Below are positions 1 through 5,082 of a stretch of DNA of 7,077 bases, in pieces. The position numbers were made by a program, and so were the translations under genes. Every line of letters starts with the position of its first letter. The first letter of the stretch is position 1. Source of the stretch: DSQQ01 sp964443075 (lineage in GTDB: Bacteria; Chloroflexota; Anaerolineae; 4572-78; J111); the NCBI GenBank assembly GCA_964443075.1, contig CAYUCB010000384.1, positions 1-7,077 on the forward strand, written 5' to 3'. The notes under the pieces were generated by a model that made no database searches, was not told the origin of the DNA, and saw only the letters and a list, made by a program, of their open reading frames with translations.

Positions 1-98
1 GGGTGGGGGGGCAGGGGAGCAGGGGGGAGAGGAAAGTTTTTCTCCTCTGCTCCCTCACTCCCCTGCTCCCCCACTCCCCTGCTCTCTTGCTCTCTTAC
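1..98. repeat. Imperfect long palindrome of GGGGAGCAG-type purine/pyrimidine repeats inside queA
   Basis: On the plus strand a G-rich arm (about 1-33) is mirrored by a C/T-rich arm (about 43-75), separated by a short A/T spacer (aaagttttt). The reverse complement of one arm follows the other with only a few mismatches and one small length difference, so a long hairpin is possible. Units like GGGGAGCAG and GGGGAGTG recur within the arms, and the pyrimidine tract continues to about 95. Repeats of this look are, as I recall, usually intergenic in Chloroflexota and filamentous cyanobacteria; here it lies inside a coding frame. The left end is cut by the window, so the full length is unknown. Confidence 0.8.
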
Positions 99-422
99 TA
101 TTTCCACAACAACACCAGGTCGCAGCCGTTTACCCCCTACCAACGCTTCCCATCGGCGCGCGTCTACCGGTTTGAGTAATAAAATTTCTACCTGGCCGCC
201 GCTGGTTTTGCACCCAAGCAGGCGAGCCGGGATGACCCGGCTGTCGTTAGCTACCAAAATATCGCCGGGAGAGAGCATGTCTACCAAATCGGCAAAGGTG
301 TGATGGGTAATTTGGCCGCTGGGGGCGTGAATGACCATCAAGCGGGAGGCGTGACGCGGTTCAAGAGGCGTTTGGGCGATGAGTTCCGGGGGCAAATAAT
401 AATCAAATTGGCTAACATTCAT
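1..422 (-). CDS. queA: S-adenosylmethionine:tRNA ribosyltransferase-isomerase QueA, N-terminal part (runs off the window)
   Basis: QueA transfers and isomerises the ribosyl part of S-adenosylmethionine onto 7-aminomethyl-7-deazaguanine in tRNA, giving epoxyqueuosine (queuosine pathway, cytoplasm). Reading the minus strand from the ATG at 422-420 gives 140 open codons to the edge. The protein opens MNVSQFDYYLPPELIAQTPL and carries the family landmarks PGDILVANDSRVIPARL (about residues 52-68), the SGGQVEILLL strand (about 74-83), then a WEALVGGKRLRPG segment (about 90-102). These match QueA domains I and II. The start lies only 3 bases after the transporter stop codon, so it is probably the last visible gene of a minus-strand operon. 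Oddity: from about residue 109 the normal sequence gives way to low-complexity REQESRGVGEQG... encoded by a palindromic repeat, with no stop before the edge. Whether the QueA frame resumes beyond the window cannot be seen, so the gene may be intact with an insert or broken. Confidence 0.9.
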   Translation of the reverse strand, partial: MNVSQFDYYLPPELIAQTPLEPRHASRLMVIHAPSGQITHHTFADLVDMLSPGDILVANDSRVIPARLLGCKTSGGQVEILLLKPVDARRWEALVGGKRLRPGVVVEIVREQESRGVGEQGSEGAEEKNFPLPPAPLPPH

Positions 423-425
423 TGA

Positions 426-1334
426 TTATCTTTGACGATCCAGATCTATATCCTGTGCCGAAACCGGGTCATCGGTGGGTTCCAGGTGGGTAAAAACGGT
501 CACCTCGGCCAGATTAGTCCGAATATCGGCCTCAATTTGCTCCACGATATCGTGGCCGTGCTGTACGGTCCACTGGCCGGGCACGAGCACGTGCATGGAA
601 ACAAAGCGGCGGGCGGCGGCCTGCCGGGTGCGCAGGGCGTGAAACTGGATGCCTTGCTGCCGGTATTTTTCTTGCACTTGCAGCACAATGGCTTGTTCTG
701 GCGGTGGGAGGGCCGTATCCATTAACCCCAAAGCAGACCTCTTGACCAGGTGATACCCGGTCCAGATAATGTTGACCGCTACCGCCAGGGCCACAATTGG
801 GTCCAGGCGTAACCACCCGGTGATAGCCACTACAGCTATCCCCGCAATGACCCCCACCGAAGTCCAGACATCAGTCATCAAATGTTGAGCGTCGGCTTCA
901 AGGGTAATAGAGTTATGCTTTTTGCCGGCGGCCATTAAAACGCGGGCCACCCCAAAATTAATAACCGAGGCCAGGATAGAAATAGCCAACCCAATGCCAG
1001 CCTGTTCTATCGGTTGGGGGTTGATGAGCCGGGGGATAGCCGCGTAAATAATGGTTAAAGCGGCCACTAATATCAAACCGCCTTCTAAGCCGCTGGAAAA
1101 ATATTCAGCTTTGCCGTGGCCGTACAGATGATCTTCATCGGGCGGACGGGCGGCAATGGTCAGCATTATCAGGGCCATGACAGCCCCCACCAGATTAACC
1201 ATGGACTCCAGCGCGTCGGAAAGCAGGCCAACCGAACCGGTTAACCAATAGGCCGACATCTTAAGGCCAATGGTTACAAGGGCGGCAGCGATAGATAACC
1301 AGGCGTATCGAGTTAAGTTGGGGCGATTAGCCAT
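426..1334 (-). CDS. Cation diffusion facilitator (CDF) family transporter
   Basis: This is a 302-aa inner-membrane metal/proton antiporter of the CDF (FieF/CzcD-like) family, expected to export Zn2+, Fe2+, Mn2+ or a similar divalent cation. Six hydrophobic segments fit about residues 11-31, 35-58, 83-103, 112-134, 152-172 and 176-196. The transport-site candidates are E43 and N47 in helix 2 (SDALESMVN) and H151/D155 in helix 5 (HLMTD, the Hx3D pattern). The loop after helix 2 has the family signature DEDHLYGHGKAE (66-77). The C-terminal ~85 residues, with HALRTRQ and ending in THLEP, look like the cytoplasmic ZT dimer domain. In FieF the two helix-2 ligands are both Asp, so E43/N47 may shift metal preference; the substrate cannot be assigned from sequence. 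The start has an AGGAGG at 1348-1353, but 13 bases away, inside a tandem duplication. The lipoprotein gene ends 27 bases upstream and queA begins 3 bases downstream. Confidence 0.92.
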   Translation of the reverse strand: MANRPNLTRYAWLSIAAALVTIGLKMSAYWLTGSVGLLSDALESMVNLVGAVMALIMLTIAARPPDEDHLYGHGKAEYFSSGLEGGLILVAALTIIYAAIPRLINPQPIEQAGIGLAISILASVINFGVARVLMAAGKKHNSITLEADAQHLMTDVWTSVGVIAGIAVVAITGWLRLDPIVALAVAVNIIWTGYHLVKRSALGLMDTALPPPEQAIVLQVQEKYRQQGIQFHALRTRQAAARRFVSMHVLVPGQWTVQHGHDIVEQIEADIRTNLAEVTVFTHLEPTDDPVSAQDIDLDRQR

Positions 1335-1373
1335 TTGATTTATTTAACCTCCTCATTTGATTTATTTAACCTC
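1332..1373. repeat. Perfect 20-bp direct repeat (period 22) across the lipoprotein/transporter junction
   Basis: The 20-mer catttgatttatttaacctc occurs at 1332-1351 and again at 1354-1373, separated by two bases. On the coding (minus) strand each copy reads GAGGTTAAATAAATCAAATG. The upstream copy contains the last codons and TAA of the lipoprotein gene; the downstream copy ends in the transporter start codon. The junction creates the AGGAGG that now serves as the only recognisable ribosome-binding site for the transporter. Confidence 0.95.
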
Positions 1374-1931
1374 AATTCGCTGCGTCACTGGCTGACTTTC
1401 GGGGTTGGCCGTATCGGTAGCGGCGAGGCTTAATTCATACGTACCGGGAAAACAGCCATACCAGGTTAACGAAACCGGCCAGGTGGAATTGGGAAAGCGG
1501 GCCGGTAAGGTTTCCAGCACGGGGGTATCGGCCAGTTGGATGGTTTCGGGCGAGATTTGCAGGACGGCCAAGTAGTTTGAGTTTGAGGCGCAGGCGGCTT
1601 CAAGCGAAGCCGGGGCTTCGCCCTCGGCGGGGGGGTAGGGAGCCAGCAAAAGCCCGCCAGAGCGATGAAACTTGACCGGCTGCCCGTTAATCTTTATGGC
1701 TAACGCTTTTAATTTATTAAGCCGGTCGGGGCTGGTGTAAAACGTTTGCAGCGATAAAGGCTGTCTCACCTCCGTTTGAACAACCGCCCAGAAGGGGATA
1801 AAGGCAGCATGCGGGCCGCCCTGGTTAGTCTCTCCTCTGAGGCTAATTTTAAGGGGTGATTGGCAGGCGGTGGTAAAAAAGGCTAAGGTTAGGGTTAAGA
1901 ATAGAACAAGCCCGAAGTTTTTAGGTGTCAT
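1362..1931 (-). CDS. Putative secreted lipoprotein, unknown function
   Basis: The gene encodes 189 aa from the ATG at 1931-1929. I chose this start because GAGGAG lies just upstream; an in-frame ATG at 1961 has no such site and would add ten residues ahead of the signal peptide. The N-terminus MTPKNFGLVLFLTLTLAFFTTAC has a basic residue, a hydrophobic core and a Cys at residue 23 preceded by T-T-A, a loose lipobox, so export and lipid attachment are likely but not certain. The mature part has no domain I recognise. It is rich in Pro, Leu and Thr, has two further Cys in the second half, and ends in a Thr/Val-rich stretch (TWPVSLTWYGCFPGTYELSLAATD) that reads like beta strands of an Ig-like or carboxypeptidase-regulatory-like fold; this is a guess. 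It sits between ruvB and the transporter on the same strand and may be co-transcribed with the latter. Confidence 0.75.
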   Translation of the reverse strand: MTPKNFGLVLFLTLTLAFFTTACQSPLKISLRGETNQGGPHAAFIPFWAVVQTEVRQPLSLQTFYTSPDRLNKLKALAIKINGQPVKFHRSGGLLLAPYPPAEGEAPASLEAACASNSNYLAVLQISPETIQLADTPVLETLPARFPNSTWPVSLTWYGCFPGTYELSLAATDTANPESQPVTQRIEVK

Positions 1932-1934
1932 AGA

Positions 1935-1940
1935 CTCCTC
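1935..1940 (-). promoter_or_regulatory. Ribosome-binding site that decides the lipoprotein start
   Basis: The minus strand reads GAGGAG, then TCT, then ATG (1931-1929). The spacing is short, but no comparable purine run precedes the alternative ATG at 1961, so the shorter reading is preferred. Confidence 0.65.
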
Positions 1941-2072
1941 AATCGTAATGAAGTTGAACATCCAGACATTTTTCTGTTATCGGCAATATTTTTCCTGTTG
2001 AATCAAGCTCAAATAAAGGTGAGGGCGGTTGGCTGCTCTTTTTGATAGGCATTTGATGGTTTTCCCAATCTC

Positions 2073-3098
2073 CTAAAACAACGCCCCTTGCGTCGGCTTG
2101 GCCTCTGGCGGGGTTAGCCCCAGATGACGATAAGCGTGCGGCGTAGCTACCCGGCCGCGGGGGGTGCGGTCTAAAAAGCCCAATTGCAGCAGATAGGGCT
2201 CTACCACATCCATAATGGTGCTGCTCTCTTCGCTGATGCTGGCGGCGATGGTTTCCAGGCCCACCGGCCCGCCGCCGAATTTTTCGATGATGGAACGCAG
2301 CACTTTGCGGTCCAGGTCATCCAGGCCCAGCGGGTCAACATTGAGCAGAGCCAGGGCCTCCTGGGCTACCACCTGGGTGATGACCCCACCGGCCCGCACC
2401 TGGGCAAAATCGCGGGCGCGTTTCAGCAGGCGGTTGGCAATGCGGGCCGTGCCCCGCGAGCGGGTGGCAATCTCCCGCGCTCCGGCCGATTCAATCGGTA
2501 TGTTTAGAATGGTCGCTGAGCGGGTGACAATCTGCTGTAAATCGTCGGGGGTATAAAATTCTAATCTAAAAACCGCCCCAAAGCGGTCACGCAGGGGAGC
2601 GGCCAGCAAATCCAGGCGGGTGGTGGCCCCCAAAATGGTAAAATGGGGCAGTTTGAGGCGAATGTTACGGGCGCTGGGGCCTTTGCCGATGACAATATCA
2701 AGGGCGTAATCTTACATGGCCGGGTAAAGCACCTCTTCCACGGCCCGGCCCAGGCGGTGAATCTCGTCAATAAACAGCACATCACCCCGGCGCAGGTTGG
2801 TGAGAATGGCGGCCAGGTCGCCGGCTCGTTCGATGGCCGGGCCGGCGGTGATTTTTAAATTGACTTCCATCTGATGGGCAATAATGCTGGCCATAGTGGT
2901 TTTGCCCAGCCCTGGCGGGCCGTAGAGCAGCACGTGATCCAGCGACTCGCCGCGCTGTTTGGCCGCTTGAATTAAAATCTGGATGTTTTGTTTAACCCCG
3001 CCCTGCCCAAAATAGCCGTCCCAATCGCTGGGGCGCAGGGTGGCATCGAGTTTGGTTTCGGTTATTTGCAAATCGGGGGAAACTGGACGGTCGTCCAT
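2073..3098 (-). pseudogene. ruvB: Holliday junction branch migration ATPase RuvB, interrupted by an in-frame stop
   Basis: RuvB is the hexameric AAA+ motor that, with RuvA, drives branch migration of Holliday junctions. Read from the ATG at 3098-3096 the frame spans 341 codons, the normal RuvB length. Landmarks in order (numbered from that ATG): RPSDWDGYFGQ near 22-32, Walker A GPPGLGKTT (60-68), Walker B LFIDEIHRL (108-116), VEEVLYPAM (120-128), then TAA at codon 129, then DYALDIVIGKGPSARNIRL, sensor 1 GATTRLD, the arginine-finger region PLRDRFG, and a complete C-terminal winged-helix domain (IEKFGGGPVGLETIAASI, GFLDRTPRGR). No frame change is needed on either side, so the lesion is a single nonsense codon where RuvB proteins have Glu (PAMED). 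It may be a true mutation, a strain variant or a base-call error. Translation would stop after 128 residues, without sensor 1 or arginine finger. Further in-frame extension to 3158 is not RuvB-like and was rejected. Confidence 0.9.
2712..2714 (-). other. Premature TAA codon in ruvB (conserved Glu position)
   Basis: The coding strand reads GCC ATG TAA GAT TAC. The family sequence at this point is P-A-M-E-D-Y, so a GAA codon has become TAA through one base (plus-strand c to a at 2714). The frame is the same before and after, which excludes an indel. TAA is also used as the normal stop by the lipoprotein and transporter genes, which argues against reassignment of this codon. Confidence 0.9.
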
Positions 3099-3107
3099 AG
3101 TGGGTGC

Positions 3108-3136
3108 ATTATACCACACAACCGAATGGCTGTGGA
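3108..3136 (-). promoter_or_regulatory. ruvB promoter, nearly leaderless
   Basis: On the minus strand a perfect TATAAT (3113-3108) is preceded by TGG, an extended -10 element. A TCCACA (3136-3131), matching 4 of 6 bases of the -35 consensus, lies 17 bases upstream. The ruvB ATG begins only 9 bases after the -10 box. A start of transcription at the usual distance would leave a leader of about 0-4 bases and no room for a Shine-Dalgarno site. Confidence 0.7.
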
Positions 3137-3168
3137 ATTGTGAGGCTTGAACATCCATACAGAACAGA

Positions 3169-3196
3169 TTGCTATTTTCGATAGAACCGTTATACT
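3169..3196 (+). promoter_or_regulatory. Candidate promoter of the Uma2-family gene
   Basis: TTGCTA (3169-3174), 4 of 6 matches to the -35 consensus, is followed after 16 bases by TATACT (3191-3196), 5 of 6 matches to the -10 consensus. It is divergent from the ruvB promoter within the same 134-bp gap and would give a leader of about 30 bases. Confidence 0.5.
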
Positions 3197-3199
3197 AAT

Positions 3200-3223
3200 C
3201 CTTGAGAATTTTTAGTTCTAAGG
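3200..3223 (+). promoter_or_regulatory. Hairpin that could cover the Shine-Dalgarno site of the Uma2-family gene
   Basis: CCTT (3200-3203) can pair with AAGG (3220-3223), and AGAA (3205-3208) with TTCT (3216-3219), leaving one bulged G and a 7-base loop. AAGGA (3220-3224) is the ribosome-binding site, 8 bases before the ATG. The first bases of the stem lie at or just before the expected transcription start, so the full stem may not form. Confidence 0.4.
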
Positions 3224-3232
3224 ATAGCGCTG

Positions 3233-4165
3233 ATGTCGGTGCAAATTATCAAAGAAACAGCCACCGAATTAACTTATACAGACACCTACCAAATTACCGT
3301 AACCATACCCAAACCCCCTTCGGGCGCCGATTTACCGGCGGAGGATGGGATTCCTTTGGACTCAAATTGGCAACGCGCTCAAATTGACCTGCTGATTGAA
3401 CTGATTGGTTTATACTGGGCCGAGCGAACCGATTTTTACGTGGGCGGCAATATGTTTATTTATTTTAGCCCCAACCGCCTCAAAAATGAGGATGTGCGCG
3501 GCCCTGATTTTTTTGTGGTTAAAGGGGTTGACAAATTTCGGGTACGCCGTTCCTGGGTGGTTTGGGAAGAGCAAGGCCGTTACCCCGATATCATTATCGA
3601 GCTGATATCGCCTTCTACCCAAAAAGAAGACGAAGGGCGCAAGAAATTATTGTATGAAAACACCTTCCGCACCCCGGAATATTTTCTTTATTACCCTGAT
3701 CAGCAGCAACTGGTTGGTTGGCGGCTAACCGGGGGAGTTTATCAACCGCTGGCTGCTGACGAACGCGGCTGGCTGTGGAGCGAGCAACTGGCCCTGTGGT
3801 TGGGCACCTGGCAGGGCTACAGCGATAATAGCGAGTATAACACCTGGCTGCGCTTTTACGAGGCCGATGGCCGTCTGATTCCCGATGGCCGCGAATGGGC
3901 TATTGCGGCCCAAGCTGAGGCTGAAGCCGCTCAATCTCAGGCCAAAGCCGCCCAATCTCAGGCCAAAGCCGCCCAATCTCAGGCCAAAGCCGCCCAATCT
4001 CAGGCCAAAGCCGCTCAGTCTCAGGCCGAAGCCGCCCAGTCTCAGGCCGAAGCCGCCCAGTCTCAGGCCGAAGCCGAAGCCCGCGCCCGGGCCGAAGCAG
4101 AGGCTCGGGTGGCTGTCCTTGAAGCCGAATTGGCCCGCTTGAAAAACCAACCGAAAAAAGATTGA
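3233..4165 (+). CDS. Uma2-family (DUF820-like) PD-(D/E)XK nuclease-fold protein with coiled-coil tail
   Basis: This 310-aa protein has a Uma2-type N-terminal domain (about 1-215), a restriction-endonuclease-like fold abundant in cyanobacteria and Chloroflexota; cellular roles of the family are largely unproven. The expected active-site pattern is visible: D92 in RGPDFFVV, E123 in PDIIIELISPST, and K137/K138 in GRKKLLYE, followed by the typical EYFLYYPDQQQLVGW segment (149-163). Residues from about 224 form a long Ala/Gln/Glu tail: seven copies of the heptad [EK]AAQSQA (231-279), then EAEARARAEAEARVAVLEAELARLKNQ, predicted to be one continuous helix or coiled coil. The start is supported by AAGGA 8 bases upstream. 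It stands alone between a divergent promoter region and the thrS leader, whose -35 box overlaps its stop codon. The catalytic residues appear intact, so nuclease activity is possible; substrate unknown. Confidence 0.88.
   Translation: MSVQIIKETATELTYTDTYQITVTIPKPPSGADLPAEDGIPLDSNWQRAQIDLLIELIGLYWAERTDFYVGGNMFIYFSPNRLKNEDVRGPDFFVVKGVDKFRVRRSWVVWEEQGRYPDIIIELISPSTQKEDEGRKKLLYENTFRTPEYFLYYPDQQQLVGWRLTGGVYQPLAADERGWLWSEQLALWLGTWQGYSDNSEYNTWLRFYEADGRLIPDGREWAIAAQAEAEAAQSQAKAAQSQAKAAQSQAKAAQSQAKAAQSQAEAAQSQAEAAQSQAEAEARARAEAEARVAVLEAELARLKNQPKKD
3923..4069 (+). repeat. Seven tandem 21-bp units coding for heptads in the Uma2 tail
   Basis: Units start at 3923, 3944, 3965, 3986, 4007, 4028 and 4049. 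Units 2, 3 and 4 are identical at the DNA level, units 6 and 7 are identical to each other, and the others differ by one to three bases. Each unit encodes [E/K]AAQSQA. The 21-bp period keeps the reading frame, so gain or loss of units changes tail length by seven residues without truncation. Confidence 0.97.
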
Positions 4166-4190
4166 CACATTTTTAGCTGTATGCTAAAGT
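4162..4190 (+). promoter_or_regulatory. Promoter of the T-box/thrS operon
   Basis: A perfect TTGACA (4162-4167), overlapping the Uma2 stop codon (TGA, 4163-4165), is followed after 17 bases by TAAAGT (4185-4190), 4 of 6 matches to the -10 consensus and preceded by TGC, an extended -10. Transcription should begin near 4197, just upstream of Stem I of the T-box. A second TTGACA at 4198-4203 has no -10 box at the right distance. Confidence 0.75.
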
Positions 4191-4378
4191 ATGCTGATTG
4201 ACATCCAAAGCGACGACCGAGACGAGTAAGCCGTTACCCCGGCCCAGAGAGAGCAGACCATCGGCTGAGAGCCTGCTCCCGGAAACCGGCCCAAAACCCC
4301 TCGCGAGCGAGTTCTTGAACGCAATTTTGCCAGTATAGAACTCCGGCTGGCCCCGTTACCGGCTGTAAAGGGTTAAAT

Positions 4379-4443
4379 GTTATAAGGTTAAAGGTTGAAC
4401 TTTCAACTTTCAACGTTAAACTTTCAACTTTCAACTTTATAAC
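4379..4443 (+). repeat. Heptameric TTTCAAC repeat forming a hairpin in the T-box linker
   Basis: Between Stem I and the T-box sequence lies an A/T-rich block. Units of TTTCAAC occur twice, then a variant GTTAAAC, then TTTCAAC twice more (4401-4435). The flanks pair: GTTATAAGG... (4379-4394) with ...CTTTATAAC (4428-4443), 16 positions with one mismatch and two G-U pairs. The block occupies the variable region where Stems II/III normally sit. Confidence 0.75.
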
Positions 4444-4481
4444 CTGTAACCAAATTTGGGTGGAACCGCGTGGATACACAT

Positions 4482-4516
4482 TCCCTCGCCCCAAGCCGGG
4501 TGGGGGATTTTTATTT
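4482..4516 (+). terminator. Rho-independent terminator of the T-box
   Basis: CCCTCGCCC (4483-4491) pairs with GGGTGGGGG (4498-4506), including two G-U pairs, across a 6-base loop; T4482-A4507 can extend it. Five T (4508-4512) and a further TTT follow. Its 5' strand overlaps the antiterminator partner of the T-box sequence. Confidence 0.9.
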
Positions 4517-4521
4517 GTAAC

Positions 4522-4528
4522 GGAGGAG
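4522..4528 (+). promoter_or_regulatory. Ribosome-binding site that decides the start of the 180-aa gene
   Basis: GGAGGAG lies 5 bases before the ATG at 4534, directly after the terminator U-run. It rules out the in-frame upstream ATG at 4456, which lies inside the T-box sequence itself. Confidence 0.85.
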
Positions 4529-4533
4529 TTAAA

Positions 4534-5076
4534 ATGGCCAAACGTAAAAGCAACCCTAATGAGCGCCAGGGGTTTAAATTTAACCCCGGCAAAGATTATC
4601 GCAGCGAGCGATATGTCATGTATATTATGAAGGCGGAAACCGGCTTACTACAGGCCGGAACGATTAATCCCGATTTGACCGATGGCGAAGTCATCCAGGC
4701 GCTAGAAGATTTGATAGCGCAGTTTCAAACGCCGGAAAGTTTTACCCAATTGATCGCCGCCCCGGGGTCTGATGATCCTGTGTCGAAGCCACCAAAAGGG
4801 GAAAATAACAACCAATTTGTTCAATATTTTGTGCTGATGAATCTGCGCTCGGTTTTTGAGCAGCACGGCTCCTTAAACGCCGAAGATACCATAGGCATTC
4901 TGGGAGTCATCAAAGCCTCGGTTAAACGGTGGAGCGTGGGCCTGCACCGGCGCGGTTATTTAACCTATATCGAAGGCTTCCTGGGGCAAATGGGGGTTCG
5001 GATGCAAAGGCTTAACACCAAAGAAGCCGAAGCGTTGGGGTTAGAAATTCCCCCCCCCCAAATTAGAGAAGGGTGA
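4534..5076 (+). CDS. Hypothetical 180-aa protein under T-box control, first gene of the thrS operon
   Basis: I do not recognise this protein. It begins MAKRKSNPNERQGFKFNPGK with a strongly basic, probably disordered N-terminus (about 1-24). Then comes a likely helical region (YVMYIMKAETGLLQAGTI, 27-44; TDGEVIQALEDLIAQFQ, 49-65), a polar linker around GSDDPVSKPPKGENNNQ, and a second region (FVQYFVLMNLRSVFEQHG, NAEDTIGILGVIKASVKRWSVGLHRRGYLTYIEGFLGQMG). It ends in a Pro-rich IPPPQIREG encoded across a C10 tract. There is no signal peptide, membrane segment or metal motif, so it is probably a soluble cytoplasmic all-alpha protein; the basic ends could suit nucleic-acid binding, which is only inference. 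The position directly behind the T-box terminator and 6 bases before thrS, in the same frame, means its expression should respond to uncharged tRNA-Thr. Confidence 0.85.
   Translation: MAKRKSNPNERQGFKFNPGKDYRSERYVMYIMKAETGLLQAGTINPDLTDGEVIQALEDLIAQFQTPESFTQLIAAPGSDDPVSKPPKGENNNQFVQYFVLMNLRSVFEQHGSLNAEDTIGILGVIKASVKRWSVGLHRRGYLTYIEGFLGQMGVRMQRLNTKEAEALGLEIPPPQIREG
5050..5059 (+). repeat. C10 homopolymer near the 3' end of the 180-aa gene
   Basis: Ten consecutive C encode the Pro-Pro-Pro of the C-terminus, 15 bases before the stop codon and 24 bases before the thrS ATG. Such tracts are prone to replication slippage and to sequencing length errors. Confidence 0.95.
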
Positions 5077-5082
5077 TTGAAG

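Larger units (their letters stand above)
4197..4516 (+). ncRNA. T-box leader (threonine specifier candidate) controlling the 180-aa gene and thrS
   Basis: T-box leaders bind a specific tRNA and stop or continue transcription depending on whether it is charged. The hallmark TGGGTGGAACCGCG lies at 4457-4470. Stem I can be drawn: CGAG (4218-4221) with CTCG (4300-4303); an internal loop with AGTA on the 5' side (4225-4228) and AAAACC on the 3' side; a helix from GCCGTT (4230-4235) with AACCGGC (4284-4290, one bulge); then CCGG (4239-4242) with CCGG (4279-4282), and GAGCAG (4251-4256) with CTGCTC (4273-4278). The specifier position holds ACC (4296-4298), a threonine codon, fitting the downstream thrS. 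The bulge UGGA (4461-4464) would pair with a tRNA end having U at the discriminator position. GGG (4458-4460) can pair with CCC (4483-4485), which is also the 5' strand of the terminator, giving the usual mutually exclusive switch. Confidence 0.92.

Noticed and set aside
1962..2072. Terminator between ruvB and the lipoprotein gene
   Set aside because: A T-run is present near 2038-2042 on the plus strand but no convincing stem precedes it, and none is seen on the minus strand; a promoter for the lipoprotein gene is also ambiguous here.
2561..2785. Frameshift explanation for the ruvB break
   Set aside because: The alternative frame gives no RuvB sequence; the original frame continues correctly straight after the TAA, so it is a nonsense codon.
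3099..3158. Longer ruvB start at the in-frame ATG 3158
   Set aside because: The extra 20 residues do not resemble RuvB and the stretch contains the promoter; the ATG at 3098 fits family length and start.
3923..4069. Possible CRISPR-like array
   Set aside because: The 21-bp units are directly adjacent with no spacers and are in frame within a coding sequence.
3725..4168. Long antisense frame opposite the Uma2 tail
   Set aside because: Its Gly/Leu/Phe repeats are the mirror of the tandem repeat; no ribosome-binding site or recognised protein.
4198..4226. Second TTGACA as an alternative promoter of the thrS operon
   Set aside because: No -10-like sequence lies 16-18 bases downstream, and it would start transcription inside Stem I.
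4456..4533. Longer start for the 180-aa gene at ATG 4456
   Set aside because: It would translate the T-box sequence and terminator; GGAGGAG precedes the ATG at 4534.
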